A stretch of 64,000 nt of DNA from Paenibacillus ferrarius. GTDB taxonomy: Bacteria > Bacillota > Bacilli > Paenibacillales > NBRC-103111. Location of the stretch: the NCBI RefSeq assembly GCF_002027705.1, contig NZ_MBTG01000023.1, positions 62,001 through 126,000 of the forward strand, in the 5' to 3' direction. Numbering within the stretch: position 1 is the stretch's first letter; each line of letters starts with the position of its first letter. The notes below the pieces were generated by a model that saw nothing but the letters and a program-made list of their open reading frames with translations, was not told the DNA's origin and made no database searches. The position numbers were made by a program, and so were the translations under genes. Shown here piece by piece: positions 43,678-53,054 of this stretch.

Positions 43678-44325
43678 TTACTTTTGGGCTTTCTTGTCCC
43701 ATTTTGCTTTCAAAGCACTTTCGACTTCAGCGAATACTTGCTCTGTCGTTTTGCCATCAGTAGCAATACCCAGCTTCGCAGCCTTCTTGTTCACAGCCGC
43801 CGCCTTCTTCGCATCATGGCCTGCTTTCAACGCTGCGCGAATCTCTTTGGCTGTCAGTCCGTCTGCAGCAATCCCCGCTTTGGTCGCTTTGTCTTTCAGC
43901 TTCGTCAACGCCGCTGCTTTCAGATCCGCTTTGATTTCCTTGTTCGTTTTACCTTCCGTGCTAATTCCCTGCTTCGTGGCTTGTTCTTGCAGCTTCGCTT
44001 GAACCACGGCTTGGATATCAGCCTTCAACTGCTCAGTAGTTTTCCCGTCTGTGCTAATACCCAGCTTCGCAGCCGCTTTATTCAAGCGCTCTGTGTTCTT
44101 GGCAGCAAGCGCAGCTTTGATCTCTGTTTTAATTTGTTTGTTGGTTTTGCCTTCCGTGGTAATCCCAAGTGCTTGCGCTCTATCTTGCAGCAGCTGCTTC
44201 AGCGGGTGAATAGTGCTGGCTGTTGAGGCAGTGGTACTCCCTTGAGTTTCCTCGGCAAATGCTGCCACTGGAACGGATAAAGCAATAGCACCTAACAACG
44301 CTAGACTTGTTAATTTTTTCAACAT
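43678..44325 (-). CDS. Exported five-repeat helical protein, unknown
   Basis: A 215-residue protein with a signal peptide cut near AFA (residue 24). It has five units built on GIxT-DGKTxxQ: at residues 54, 89, 120, 151 and 186 (spacings 35, 31, 31, 35). Each is followed by a charged Ala/Lys-rich helix such as IKADLKAAALTKLKDKA. It is strongly basic and free of cysteine. No enzyme motif. The repeats look like small two-helix modules for binding, perhaps of cell wall or of nucleic acid outside the cell. It lies just downstream of a sensor kinase gene but on a separate transcript. Confidence 0.8.
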   Translation of the reverse strand: MLKKLTSLALLGAIALSVPVAAFAEETQGSTTASTASTIHPLKQLLQDRAQALGITTEGKTNKQIKTEIKAALAAKNTERLNKAAAKLGISTDGKTTEQLKADIQAVVQAKLQEQATKQGISTEGKTNKEIKADLKAAALTKLKDKATKAGIAADGLTAKEIRAALKAGHDAKKAAAVNKKAAKLGIATDGKTTEQVFAEVESALKAKWDKKAQK

Positions 44326-44389
44326 AAGTATTCACTCCTCAAATGGTTTCGTCTATAACTTTCCTTACGAACCTTATCTTAGTCAATAG

Positions 44390-45808
44390 TTATGTCATAA
44401 GTTTGTCATGCGGCAAAACATCTGCGATCGGTAGGAAAACTTTAAAAACAGTCCCCACTTGAAGCTTGGATTCTACGCGTATCGTGCCCCCATGCGCTTC
44501 AATAATATGCTTGCTGATCGTCAAGCCTAGGCCTGCCCCAGACTGGTTGCGGCTTTCATCTGATTTGTAGAAGCGATTGAAGAGCTGCGGCAGTTTCTCA
44601 GGCGCTATGCCTGGACCGTTATCCCACACTTCGATCCAGCGCTCATTTTTGGCCGACTTCACCCGAATCCCCGCTTCCGATCCCGGCTCAATATGATTGA
44701 TGGCATTGTCCAGCAAATTGATAAACACCTGTCTAAGCCGATCAACATCCGCGTACACCATATAAGGTGAAGCAGCCTCAGAACTCAGCTCTATGTCCAT
44801 GCCTTTGGCTTTCATCTTGAGCTGGGTCACGACAAGGCCAATAACGTCTGTGACATCAATATGCTGGAAGTTCAGTTTCACCTGCTTCTCCTCAAACGAT
44901 GACAACTCCATTAAATCATCCACCAAGCTGCTCAGACGAAGCGTTTCTTGTAACGACACTTGAATGAAATCCTTCGCATCCTCCGGTTCCACGACACCAT
45001 CGGTAATCCCCTGTAGAGACGCCCGAATCGTCGTCAGCGGTGTTCGCAGCTCATGAGATATTTCGGAGAGAAACCGTTTGCGGCTTTCTTCCACCTTCTG
45101 CAGCTTGCCCGCCATCCGGTTCAGCGAACCCGATAAAGAGGCGATTTCGTCATTCCCTCTAACAGGAACTCTCCCGCTGAAATCCCCTAAGGCCAGTGCC
45201 TCCGCTGTCTTGCTCATGAGCTGTATCGGCTTTACGAAATGCCGGGAGACGAAGTACAACACCGCCATGGCCAGCAGCGCAATCGATATTGCGGATATTA
45301 AAATCGCCCGATTGATCCCATCAATTGTTCCTTCAATGCTCACGATTGGTGTATATAGGAAAATACCTCCGATCACACTCTTGTCCTGTAAGACCGGTCT
45401 TCCTACGATCAACATCTGGACTGTGCTGCTCTGTGCAAAATTACTCCGTACGGTTACCTGATTGCCCGACAACACTTTATCTACCCATACCTTGCGTGCA
45501 GGAGTCTCACCAATGGACTGAACTTTATCCAGATTCACTTTAGGGTGCTTAACGACAGCAACGTGAACGTTGGACGACTTCTCGATACTGTTGATTTGTC
45601 TTCGGAAATCCTTTGACTGTGTCGAGCCATCAAGCAGCCCCTTGGCCAGCTCATCCACTTGCTCCACCTTCTCAAGCAGCAGCTTCTCGCTGCGATCATA
45701 GGTTTTCTGCTGCATGGAATAGCCAATCGTTCCCGATATCGCTAGAATGGATACAATCGTAATGGACATATATACGAATAAAAGCTTTCTATAAAAGGAG
45801 TTCAGCAT
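44390..45808 (-). CDS. HAMP-containing sensor histidine kinase (PhoR/BaeS class)
   Basis: A 472-residue kinase: TM1 8-30, extracellular sensor about 31-167, TM2 168-188, HAMP 190-240, dimerisation helix with H252 (SEISHELRTPLT), and HATPase with N box (NLLDNAINHI) and G boxes (DNGPGIAP, GAGLGLTI). Its start overlaps the regulator gene by 7 bp. The signal is unknown. Confidence 0.93.
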   Translation of the reverse strand: MLNSFYRKLLFVYMSITIVSILAISGTIGYSMQQKTYDRSEKLLLEKVEQVDELAKGLLDGSTQSKDFRRQINSIEKSSNVHVAVVKHPKVNLDKVQSIGETPARKVWVDKVLSGNQVTVRSNFAQSSTVQMLIVGRPVLQDKSVIGGIFLYTPIVSIEGTIDGINRAILISAISIALLAMAVLYFVSRHFVKPIQLMSKTAEALALGDFSGRVPVRGNDEIASLSGSLNRMAGKLQKVEESRKRFLSEISHELRTPLTTIRASLQGITDGVVEPEDAKDFIQVSLQETLRLSSLVDDLMELSSFEEKQVKLNFQHIDVTDVIGLVVTQLKMKAKGMDIELSSEAASPYMVYADVDRLRQVFINLLDNAINHIEPGSEAGIRVKSAKNERWIEVWDNGPGIAPEKLPQLFNRFYKSDESRNQSGAGLGLTISKHIIEAHGGTIRVESKLQVGTVFKVFLPIADVLPHDKLMT

Positions 45809-46506
45809 GCGTCAGGGCCCTCAAACTTATACCCCACACCCCAGACAGTGCGAATTACCCAATCTACTTTGCGTTCAGTCAGTGCAGACAGCTTCTGCCT
45901 TAAGCGTTTGATATACAGATCCACGACACGGTCCTCGCCTTCAAAATCCCAACCCCAAATCTTCGCAATCAAATCTTCTCGTGTAAACACTTGATTCGGA
46001 TTGCGCACGAAAAACAGCAGCAGCTCATACTCCTTTTTGGGCAGCGCCACCAGTTGTCCTTCCACCGTCACATCATGAGACAACACATCGATACGCAGGC
46101 TGCCAATTTCATAAATATGCGCTGGTGCAGCGGCCTCTGCGCGAAGCAGCGTCCTGCGAAGAATCGTCGTGACACGAGCAACCAGCTCATTCGGATCAAA
46201 AGGTTTCACCAAATAATCGTCAGCGCCCATCTGCAAGCCTTCGATCCGCTCGTCCACATGACCTCTTGCTGTCAGCATCAGAATGGGGACATCGCTCTGG
46301 GCCCGAATCATCTGACAGATGGACCAGCCATCCCGTTTGGGCAGCATAATATCCAGCACGATGAAGTCAGGGCTCAGCTGCCCGAACTGCGTTAGCGCCT
46401 GCTCCCCATCATGAGCTGTGAACACTTTATACCCGCTCTTCTCCAAATACAGCTTCGTAATCCGGCAAATATTATGATCATCATCAACGACCAAAATGGT
46501 TGTCAT
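45802..46506 (-). CDS. OmpR-family response regulator
   Basis: A 234-residue protein: receiver with acidic D8-D10 and acceptor D52 (IVLDIMLP), then a winged-helix DNA-binding domain (KEYELLLFFVRNPNQVFTREDLI; VDLYIKRLRQKL). Co-transcribed with the HAMP kinase downstream. Targets are not evident; the repeat-protein gene or its own promoter are candidates. Confidence 0.93.
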   Translation of the reverse strand: MTTILVVDDDHNICRITKLYLEKSGYKVFTAHDGEQALTQFGQLSPDFIVLDIMLPKRDGWSICQMIRAQSDVPILMLTARGHVDERIEGLQMGADDYLVKPFDPNELVARVTTILRRTLLRAEAAAPAHIYEIGSLRIDVLSHDVTVEGQLVALPKKEYELLLFFVRNPNQVFTREDLIAKIWGWDFEGEDRVVDLYIKRLRQKLSALTERKVDWVIRTVWGVGYKFEGPDAC

Positions 46507-46634
46507 CCGGGCAGCACTCTCCTAAGCGACATGTGTCTAATCTCCTACAAGACTTCGGGTCAGGAAGCTTGTTTTCGTCCCACTATAAGCAAATAGTACA
46601 GCAATTTTCAGCAAAAAGCATGCAGTAAATAAGA

Positions 46635-46676
46635 CAAAAAAACGCCCAGCCCACTTATTCAGTGAGGCCGGACGTT
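46635..46676 (-). terminator. Terminator of glnS
   Basis: An imperfect stem, AACGCCCAGCCCACT with AGTGAGGCCGGACGTT, lies just after the glnS stop codon. On the minus strand TTTTTTT follows. Confidence 0.85.
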
Positions 46677-46690
46677 TATCACACTATCGC

Positions 46691-48352
46691 TTACACTTCG
46701 AACGAGCTTTTCAGCGAAACAATCAAGTTAAACACCAATTGCTCGCTAGTCGTATATTTGGGATCTACATTGAAATAGCCATGACGGAAAAATTGGAACT
46801 TATCCAGCGGCTTCGCTTGCTTCATGTTGTCTTCGACGAAACCTTTGACGATTTGCAAAGAGTTCGGGTTCAGGTTCTCTAGGAACGTAGCATTTTCGTC
46901 CTCTGAGTCATCCAAGATGAGCGGCTCATACAAGCGGAACTCCGCAGGTACAGCGCTTTTCGCATCCACCCAGTGGATCGTTCCTTTGACTTTACGGCCT
47001 GTGAAGCCGCTGCCGCTTTTCGTTTCCACGTCGTACGTGCAGTGAAGCTCAACGACTTTGCCGTTCTCATCTTTCACGAAATCATTGCATTTGATGAAAT
47101 AAGCATGCTTCAGCCGCACTTCGTTGCCGGGAAATAAACGGAAATATTTGTTCGGCGGATTTTCCATGAAGTCGTCTTGCTCGATATAGATCTCGCGGGA
47201 AAACGGAATTTGACGATTGCCCATTTCCGGATTCTCGGAGTTGTTCTCAGCTTCCAGCATCTCGACTTGGTCTTCCGGATAGTTCGTGATGACCACTTTC
47301 AGCGGGTTCAATACCCCCATGGTGCGAAGGGCTTTCAACTTCAAATCCTCACGAATAAAATGGTCCAGCATCCTCGCGTCTACCGTGCTGTTGCTGCGGG
47401 CAACGCCGATTTCGCGGGCGAAATTGCGGATTGCTTCCGGCGTGAAGCCTCTGCGGCGCAAACCGGAGATAGTCGGCATCCGCGGATCGTCCCAGCCATC
47501 GACAGCTTTCTCATCAACGAGCTGCTTCAGCTTTCTTTTGCTCATCACCGTATTCGTTATATTCAAACGGGCAAACTCATATTGTTTAGGCACATTCGGC
47601 ATCTCGCATTCGCGGATCACCCAGTCGTAGAAAGGACGTTGATCTTCGAACTCAAGCGTACAAATGGAGTGCGTAACGCCCTCAATCGCATCCTCAATCG
47701 GATGAGCGAACGCGTACATCGGATAGATGCACCAAGTATCACCTGTATTATGATGATGCGCATGCACCACACGATACAGAATTGGATCACGGAAGTTAAT
47801 ATTCGGAGAAGACATATCGATCTTCGCGCGAAGCACTCGTTCCCCGTCTTTAAATTCACCTGCGCGCATACGCTCGAATAGACTTACGTTCTCTTCTACG
47901 CTGCGATCGCGGTGCGGACTGTTCGTACCTGGCTGTGTTAAAGTACCACGGGCTTCACGGATTTGATCCGCTGTTTGGTCATCCACATAGGCCAAGCCCT
48001 TGCGAATCAAAACAAGCGCACGTTGATACATCTCTTCAAAATAGTCCGATGCAAAGAACAATCCGTCCCATTGAAAGCCAAGCCAAGCCACATCGGCTTT
48101 GATCGATTCCACATATTCGGTATCTTCCTTGACCGGGTTCGTATCATCAAAGCGGAGGTTCGCTAGCCCCTTGAATTCATTCGCAAGTTCAAAGTTAAGA
48201 CATATCGATTTGGCATGCCCTATATGAAGGTAACCGTTCGGCTCCGGGGGAAATCGGGTAACGACCTGGCTGACTTTGCCTGTTTTCAAATCTTCGATTA
48301 CAATGTTCTTAATGAAATTGGATGGAGTGCTTGTTACGCTCTTCGTTTCCAT
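46691..48352 (-). CDS. glnS: Glutaminyl-tRNA synthetase
   Basis: A 553-residue class I synthetase that charges tRNA-Gln directly. HIGH occupies residues 43-46 and the KMSKS-equivalent MSKRK is at 270-274. The DDTNPVKED stretch and [18 protein letters not shown], which distinguish GlnRS from GluRS, are present, followed by a C-terminal anticodon-binding beta-barrel pair (GTIHWVDA). Divergent from the M29 aminopeptidase gene with only 84 bp between, too short for a T-box leader. Confidence 0.95.
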   Translation of the reverse strand: METKSVTSTPSNFIKNIVIEDLKTGKVSQVVTRFPPEPNGYLHIGHAKSICLNFELANEFKGLANLRFDDTNPVKEDTEYVESIKADVAWLGFQWDGLFFASDYFEEMYQRALVLIRKGLAYVDDQTADQIREARGTLTQPGTNSPHRDRSVEENVSLFERMRAGEFKDGERVLRAKIDMSSPNINFRDPILYRVVHAHHHNTGDTWCIYPMYAFAHPIEDAIEGVTHSICTLEFEDQRPFYDWVIRECEMPNVPKQYEFARLNITNTVMSKRKLKQLVDEKAVDGWDDPRMPTISGLRRRGFTPEAIRNFAREIGVARSNSTVDARMLDHFIREDLKLKALRTMGVLNPLKVVITNYPEDQVEMLEAENNSENPEMGNRQIPFSREIYIEQDDFMENPPNKYFRLFPGNEVRLKHAYFIKCNDFVKDENGKVVELHCTYDVETKSGSGFTGRKVKGTIHWVDAKSAVPAEFRLYEPLILDDSEDENATFLENLNPNSLQIVKGFVEDNMKQAKPLDKFQFFRHGYFNVDPKYTTSEQLVFNLIVSLKSSFEV

Positions 48353-48436
48353 ATTCCGCCAGCCTTTCTCCCACAGGTTAAAGTTTTATTTTCTATCATA
48401 CACTAATTCTTAGTAAAATATAAAGGAGCCAGTCAG

Positions 48437-49666
48437 ATGGAAACATTCGAGCATTATTTAGACAAATATGCAGAACTCGCAATACGAGTAGGATTAAATG
48501 TTCAAAAAGATCAAACCGTCGTCATCATGACCCCCATCGCCTGCGCTGAATTCGTGCGAAAGCTAACCAAAAAGGCGTATGACGCCGGCGCCAAAGATGT
48601 CGTGATTGACTGGGATGACGATGAAGTCAAAGCGCTTCGCATGAAGCATGCACCGGAATCCACACTCCGTGAATACCCGATGTGGCGCGCGAATGGCATG
48701 GAAGAAATGGCCCGGGATGGCGCAGCCTTTTTACAAATTTATGCGCCTAACTCTGATTTGCTTAAGGACGTAGATCAAGAGCGCGTCGCAATTTCCAGCA
48801 AAACGACAGCCACAGCACGCGAAGGCTTCTTGAAGTATTTGCGCAGCAATCAGGTCAATTGGCTGATGGTCTCCTATCCGACAGCAGAATGGTCCGCCAA
48901 AGTTTTCCCTGAACTTAACGAACAAGATCGCATCATCAAGCTATGGGAGCAAATTTTCAAGCTGACGCGGGTGGACAAAGCAGATCCGTTAGCCGCTTGG
49001 AATGAGCATATTGCTCTGCTGACAGCGAAACAAGATATGCTGAATACGAAGAAATTCAAGCAATTGCATTTCAAAGGGGAAGGCACCGATCTGTATATTG
49101 AACTGGCTGCCAAACACCTGTGGGTTGCCGCGGGAAGCGAGTCGAAGGCGGGGACTTTCTTCATTCCGAACATTCCCACTGAAGAAGTATTCACCATGCC
49201 TGCCCGTAGTGGCACGAACGGAATCGTTCGCAGCACCTTGCCGCTGAGCTACCAAGGCTCCTTAATCGATGGCTTCTCCTTGAGATTCGAGAACGGCCGA
49301 GTCGTGGAAGCTACTGCCGAAGTTGGGCAAGAGGTGCTGAACAAAATGCTCGATATGGATGAAGGCGCTCGATATTTGGGTGAAGTAGCGCTCGTACCGG
49401 ACGATTCTCCGATATCCAATTCCGGGCTTATTTACTACAATACGTTATTTGACGAAAATGCGTCATGCCACATTGCACTCGGCAACTCTTATCCGTTCAC
49501 AATTGATGGCGGAACCCAGATGAGCCCTGAGCAATTAGCCGAAAATGGCTATAACAAAAGCTTAATCCATGTTGACTTCATGATCGGCTCTGCCGATATG
49601 TCAATTGATGGCCTTTATGCGGATGGGACCCGCGAGCCTTTGTTCCGTAAGGGGAACTGGGCGTAA
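48437..49666 (+). CDS. M29-family metallo-aminopeptidase (AmpS/PepS type)
   Basis: A 409-residue cytoplasmic aminopeptidase. The family's metal ligands E250 (PTEEVF), E316 (LGEVAL), H345 (CHIALG), H378 and D380 (IHVDFMIG) are all in place, with the same numbering as in AmpS-type enzymes. AAAGGAG precedes ATG 48437. It trims N-terminal residues from peptides using cobalt or zinc. Single gene. Confidence 0.94.
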   Translation: METFEHYLDKYAELAIRVGLNVQKDQTVVIMTPIACAEFVRKLTKKAYDAGAKDVVIDWDDDEVKALRMKHAPESTLREYPMWRANGMEEMARDGAAFLQIYAPNSDLLKDVDQERVAISSKTTATAREGFLKYLRSNQVNWLMVSYPTAEWSAKVFPELNEQDRIIKLWEQIFKLTRVDKADPLAAWNEHIALLTAKQDMLNTKKFKQLHFKGEGTDLYIELAAKHLWVAAGSESKAGTFFIPNIPTEEVFTMPARSGTNGIVRSTLPLSYQGSLIDGFSLRFENGRVVEATAEVGQEVLNKMLDMDEGARYLGEVALVPDDSPISNSGLIYYNTLFDENASCHIALGNSYPFTIDGGTQMSPEQLAENGYNKSLIHVDFMIGSADMSIDGLYADGTREPLFRKGNWA

Positions 49667-49950
49667 TGACTGCGATTCACTAAGTAGAACGATAATCACT
49701 GGCGAATGGCACGAACATCGACGTGATGTTGGACTTTAAGGTAAACCTGCGATTATGCATCTTTTCACATGTTGGCGCAGCCTTTTCTTTTAAATGCCTG
49801 CAATTCTGCATGCTTTTGAAGCTTTTTCTCGATTAGAGGATGGAAAAGCTTAAAATTCATGCAGAATCGCAGGTATTTCCATTTTCCACACAATTTCGAG
49901 GAAAAAACCTGCACAATCGCAGGAATTTTCACTTCGTACGCGAATCAAAA
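49667..49950. other. Gene-free stretch holding palindromic element copy B
   Basis: No gene is seen. The four-box element at 49746-49923 fills most of the gap, and a terminator follows at 49951. Confidence 0.7.
49746..49923. repeat. Four-box palindromic element, copy B
   Basis: Boxes CCTGCGATTATGCA (49746), CCTGCAATTCTGCA (49797), then inverted TGCAGAATCGCAGG (49860) and TGCACAATCGCAGG (49910). Distances are 51, 63 and 50. The centre near 49835 is bracketed by AAGCTTTTTC and GGAAAAGCTT. Confidence 0.92.
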
Positions 49951-49995
49951 AAACGCCTCCATCCCCACGAAAGATGTGGTTTGGGAGGCGTTTTT
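49951..49995. terminator. Bidirectional terminator between convergent genes
   Basis: AAACGCCTCC (49951-49960) pairs with GGAGGCGTTT (49984-49993), with A-run before and T-run after. It can end both the aminopeptidase transcript and the leftward FG-GAP-like gene. Confidence 0.88.
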
Positions 49996-50015
49996 GCTCG
50001 TTATTTGAGATTCGT

Positions 50016-50831
50016 TTAACGTGGGCTAGGCTGCAGTGTTTTAGTGATGGTAGCTTCTTTCAAGACCCATTTGCCTTTTTTCCATTTCCATATGGAATTT
50101 GCATAACCAATTGTATCGGCGTTGGCAATGCCGGTAATACGCTGAATACCCATTAATTCACAGATGCCATCCCGATCCTTGTCTATGGGCTTAAGCGCCC
50201 CATACCCGTCAACATTGACAATAAGAGGTTTGATCACCTTGCCGTCTTTGTATATCCCGAATTTCTCGTAATCGTCCTTGCGGTCGATCAGATCGATTTT
50301 GAAGGATTTGCCGGTCTCTTCGATTTTCAGCAGAACCTTGTAATTTTTCTTAAAGGTCGATTTGACGCGAAGCGGTTCGGGCAAGGGTATTGCGGTCGGG
50401 ACATTATTTTTCAGGGAGTAGATGTAATAATAAGAGAGTCCTCCGCTGCCCCCGGTTTCGGCGGCCACATAAATCTGCGGAAGCTTGTCCCCGATGAAAT
50501 CGCAGAACTGCATGTGCGGATTGTAGCCGCCCTCCAACGGGATAACAACCTGCTGCTGACCTTGACCAGACACAACAATGTACAGTTTATCGAAGTATGG
50601 ACTATTAGGGTCCGACTTCGAACCAATCAGCGCTACAGTTTCAGGTTTGCCATCTCCCGTGACATCAATTTCCCTTGTTTGCACCAGCTGACCTTGCTGC
50701 GAAGTTTGTGGTGATGGCGGAGGAGGAAGCTCTTCCGCGGAGGCTAAGCCTCCTCCCCCTAAGAGAAGACTGCTGATGAGCAAGCTTATTGCTGCTCTGT
50801 GCAGAGCAATTGGGGTGATTTTTCTAAACAT
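50016..50831 (-). CDS. Exported FG-GAP/VCBS-like protein
   Basis: A 271-residue protein counted from ATG 50831, preferred because AGGTAGG lies upstream of it and nothing precedes the ATG at 50855. The signal peptide ends near ASAEE. A proline stretch (PPPPSP) follows, then VTGDGKPETVALIGSK, a calcium-loop motif of FG-GAP/VCBS repeats, and a second, DKDRDGICELMGIQRI. The C-terminus WKWKKGKWVLKEA is typical of Paenibacillus and Bacillus exported proteins of this type. No enzymatic motif; likely a cell-surface or secreted binding protein. Confidence 0.82.
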   Translation of the reverse strand: MFRKITPIALHRAAISLLISSLLLGGGGLASAEELPPPPSPQTSQQGQLVQTREIDVTGDGKPETVALIGSKSDPNSPYFDKLYIVVSGQGQQQVVIPLEGGYNPHMQFCDFIGDKLPQIYVAAETGGSGGLSYYYIYSLKNNVPTAIPLPEPLRVKSTFKKNYKVLLKIEETGKSFKIDLIDRKDDYEKFGIYKDGKVIKPLIVNVDGYGALKPIDKDRDGICELMGIQRITGIANADTIGYANSIWKWKKGKWVLKEATITKTLQPSPR

Positions 50832-51069
50832 GATGATCAGACGCCTACCTTTCATTTTGAATTCGCTTTATTATTTCAAATGTTTCCATTTCATATGCGG
50901 AGCGGCCGTTGGCTTTTGGCTAATGAATCCTTAGAATCAATATTCCTCAATCCCCTTGTCACAAAACGCTGATTACAGCAGTCCTGGTCTGCTTGTATAA
51001 ATTCACAAAACTTGAGGTATTCTGTTAGATTGCAAGAAGAAGACTCAATGATCAAAGGAGAGCACCACT

Positions 51070-51399
51070 ATGAAAATCCTAGTAGTCCTAGCACATCCAA
51101 ACCTTGCCGAATCCCGCGTTAACCGCCGATTGGCCCACGAAATGGAACAACAAGAGAACGTCACTGTGCATCGCCTGTACGATGTATATTCCGATGAGCA
51201 GATTAATGTGGCAGCAGAACAACAGCTTTGGGAAGCCCATGATCGCATCATTTTGCAATTCCCTTTTTATTGGATCAGTCCACCAAGGCATATGCAGCAT
51301 ATGCGCTGGACCCAGAGACTTCGCCGCGGTTTAAAGCCGGGAAATGATCATCAACTGTCCGATCCTATAAAGGCAAAAAACCTCCAATCCCTTGGCTAG
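51070..51399 (+). pseudogene. Broken flavodoxin-fold NAD(P)H oxidoreductase (YwrO/KefF-like)
   Basis: The first 73 residues match the N-terminal half of the Flavodoxin_2 family (MKILVVLAHPNLAESRVNRRL; HDRIILQFPFYWISPP), whose intact members are about 175-200 residues. After SPP the expected LKKWLD..WAYG segment is missing, and the frame continues into unrelated residues and into the following terminator. AAAGGAG precedes ATG 51070, so initiation is intact. An internal deletion with frameshift is the simplest explanation. Confidence 0.75.
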
Positions 51400-51416
51400 C
51401 AAGGGGTGGAGGTTTT
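51377..51416. terminator. Bidirectional terminator
   Basis: AAAACCTCCA (51377-51386) pairs perfectly with TGGAGGTTTT (51407-51416), with an inner TTG/CAA-like extension. It lies between the broken oxidoreductase and the convergent amidase. Confidence 0.88.
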
Positions 51417-51427
51417 CGAATTCTCGA

Positions 51428-52876
51428 TTATAACACCGGCGGCCGCCGATAATGCGTAGCCTGCTCAAAAGCATAAGCCAGCTTAATAAGCGTCGGCTCA
51501 CTATAAGCCCCTGCGGCGAACATAACGCCCATCGGTCCTTCAGCCGTATAACCAGCAGGAACGATCAGCAGCGGATAACCGGCTCTCGCCGCAATATCTT
51601 CTCCCTCATCGCATGGGAACAAGAGGGCATCCAGTTGATGCTCCGCTATTACATGGTCAATCCCTTGGGCTCGAGTGAACTTCTGATAATGATGCAGACT
51701 TTCCAAATAATTGGTCTCTGTCAGGGTACCGCTCGTTTCATCAGACCAAATAAGCATATTTTGTCCATAGACCAGCGCTGCATCCACATGCGCGCGATTG
51801 AACGCGATAACCTCCTCCAAGGAATGCACGGGGACGGAGGCTGCTAGCTTGGCTAGATAATCGTTGAGATCTTTCTTGAATTCGTAGCGTAGCACATCGA
51901 TATTCCACGCCGCCGCTTGCTGCTCACAGGGCAGCGAGACAGGATCAATCAAATCCGCGCCCTGCTCGCGCAGGACCTTCATCGCATTCTCGGCTACGAG
52001 TCGCGCCTCTTCGTTCAAGTTCTGGTAGAACCAGCGAGGGATGCCGATTCTCGCACCTTGCAGCCCTTTTGCATCGAGAAAAGAGGTGTAGTCTTGCAAG
52101 CCTCTTCCCTCACTTGCCAAGCTCATCGCATCTCGCGCATCGGTCCCTGTAAGTGCGCTTAGCAAAACAGCTGCATCCGCCACTGTCCTTGTCATCGGTC
52201 CCGGCGTGTCTTGGCTGTGAGCGATGGGGATGATGCCTGTTCGGCTAAGCAAACCTACAGTTGGCTTCAACCCAACCAGGCTGTTATGATGAGCCGGATT
52301 CACAATGGAACCCGACGTTTCAGTGCCAATCGCAGCTGCTGCGAAGCTGGCAGCCACTGCCGCGCCTGACCCTGCGCTGGAGCCACCGACATCGAACTTG
52401 CCGGGCCCATAAGGGTTCCAAACCTGCCCACCTCTGGAGCTATAGCCGGAGGGCATCGCTGCCGACATGAAATTGGCCCATTCCGTCATATTTACCTTCC
52501 CCAGGAGAACGGCCCCCGCTTTCCGCAATTGCATCACGATAAAAGCATCTTCAGCAGCAACCGAGTTCGCTAAAGCGACAGATCCTGCACTGGTATGCAT
52601 ACGGTCGGCTGTATCAATATTATCTTTGAGGAGAATCGGGATGCCGTGCAGTGGTCCGCGGCTGCCTTGACTCTGTCGTTCCTCATCAAGGAGTCGAGCC
52701 AGCTCCTTTGCATCTGGATTTATTTCTAATACGGCGTGAATCGCATGATCATAAAGCTCGATTCGCTCGAGGTACAACTCAACCAGCCCTAAGGAACTGA
52801 CCTCTCCCGCTTCCATCGCCTTCTGCAAAGTATGGATATCCACTTCCACAATCCACTCATTTAGCTTGGCATTCAC
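51428..52876 (-). CDS. Amidase signature family protein
   Basis: A 482-residue amidase counted from GTG 52876 (GGAGG 10 nt upstream). ATG 52909 and a TTG at 52960 are in-frame alternatives. The Ser-cisSer-Lys apparatus is visible: Lys in GIPILLKDNIDT, the glycine-serine signature DVGGSSAGSGAAVAAS, and TETSGSIVNPA. It has no signal peptide. Substrates of this family range from aliphatic amides to peptides; the remote position from gatCB-type genes and the full-length C-terminal domain argue against GatA. Confidence 0.88.
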   Translation of the reverse strand: MNAKLNEWIVEVDIHTLQKAMEAGEVSSLGLVELYLERIELYDHAIHAVLEINPDAKELARLLDEERQSQGSRGPLHGIPILLKDNIDTADRMHTSAGSVALANSVAAEDAFIVMQLRKAGAVLLGKVNMTEWANFMSAAMPSGYSSRGGQVWNPYGPGKFDVGGSSAGSGAAVAASFAAAAIGTETSGSIVNPAHHNSLVGLKPTVGLLSRTGIIPIAHSQDTPGPMTRTVADAAVLLSALTGTDARDAMSLASEGRGLQDYTSFLDAKGLQGARIGIPRWFYQNLNEEARLVAENAMKVLREQGADLIDPVSLPCEQQAAAWNIDVLRYEFKKDLNDYLAKLAASVPVHSLEEVIAFNRAHVDAALVYGQNMLIWSDETSGTLTETNYLESLHHYQKFTRAQGIDHVIAEHQLDALLFPCDEGEDIAARAGYPLLIVPAGYTAEGPMGVMFAAGAYSEPTLIKLAYAFEQATHYRRPPVL

Positions 52877-53054
52877 AGGTTGACCGCCTCCATGCTTCAT
52901 TTTCTTCATTATGTAAGTAATTCCCTTTGCCGATCGTTTTTCCTTCGTTCCGATGCGCAACCTGACAAGTTATTCCTCTTGCCTAGAAAAGGAATTTCCT
53001 CTCTATCAATCGAATGTATGTTTGTAATGATTATGAGTGGATGAGGTGTCTTTT

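Noticed and set aside
48353-48436. A T-box leader for glnS
   Set aside because: The divergent gap is only 84 bp, and no specifier stem or T-box sequence is visible.
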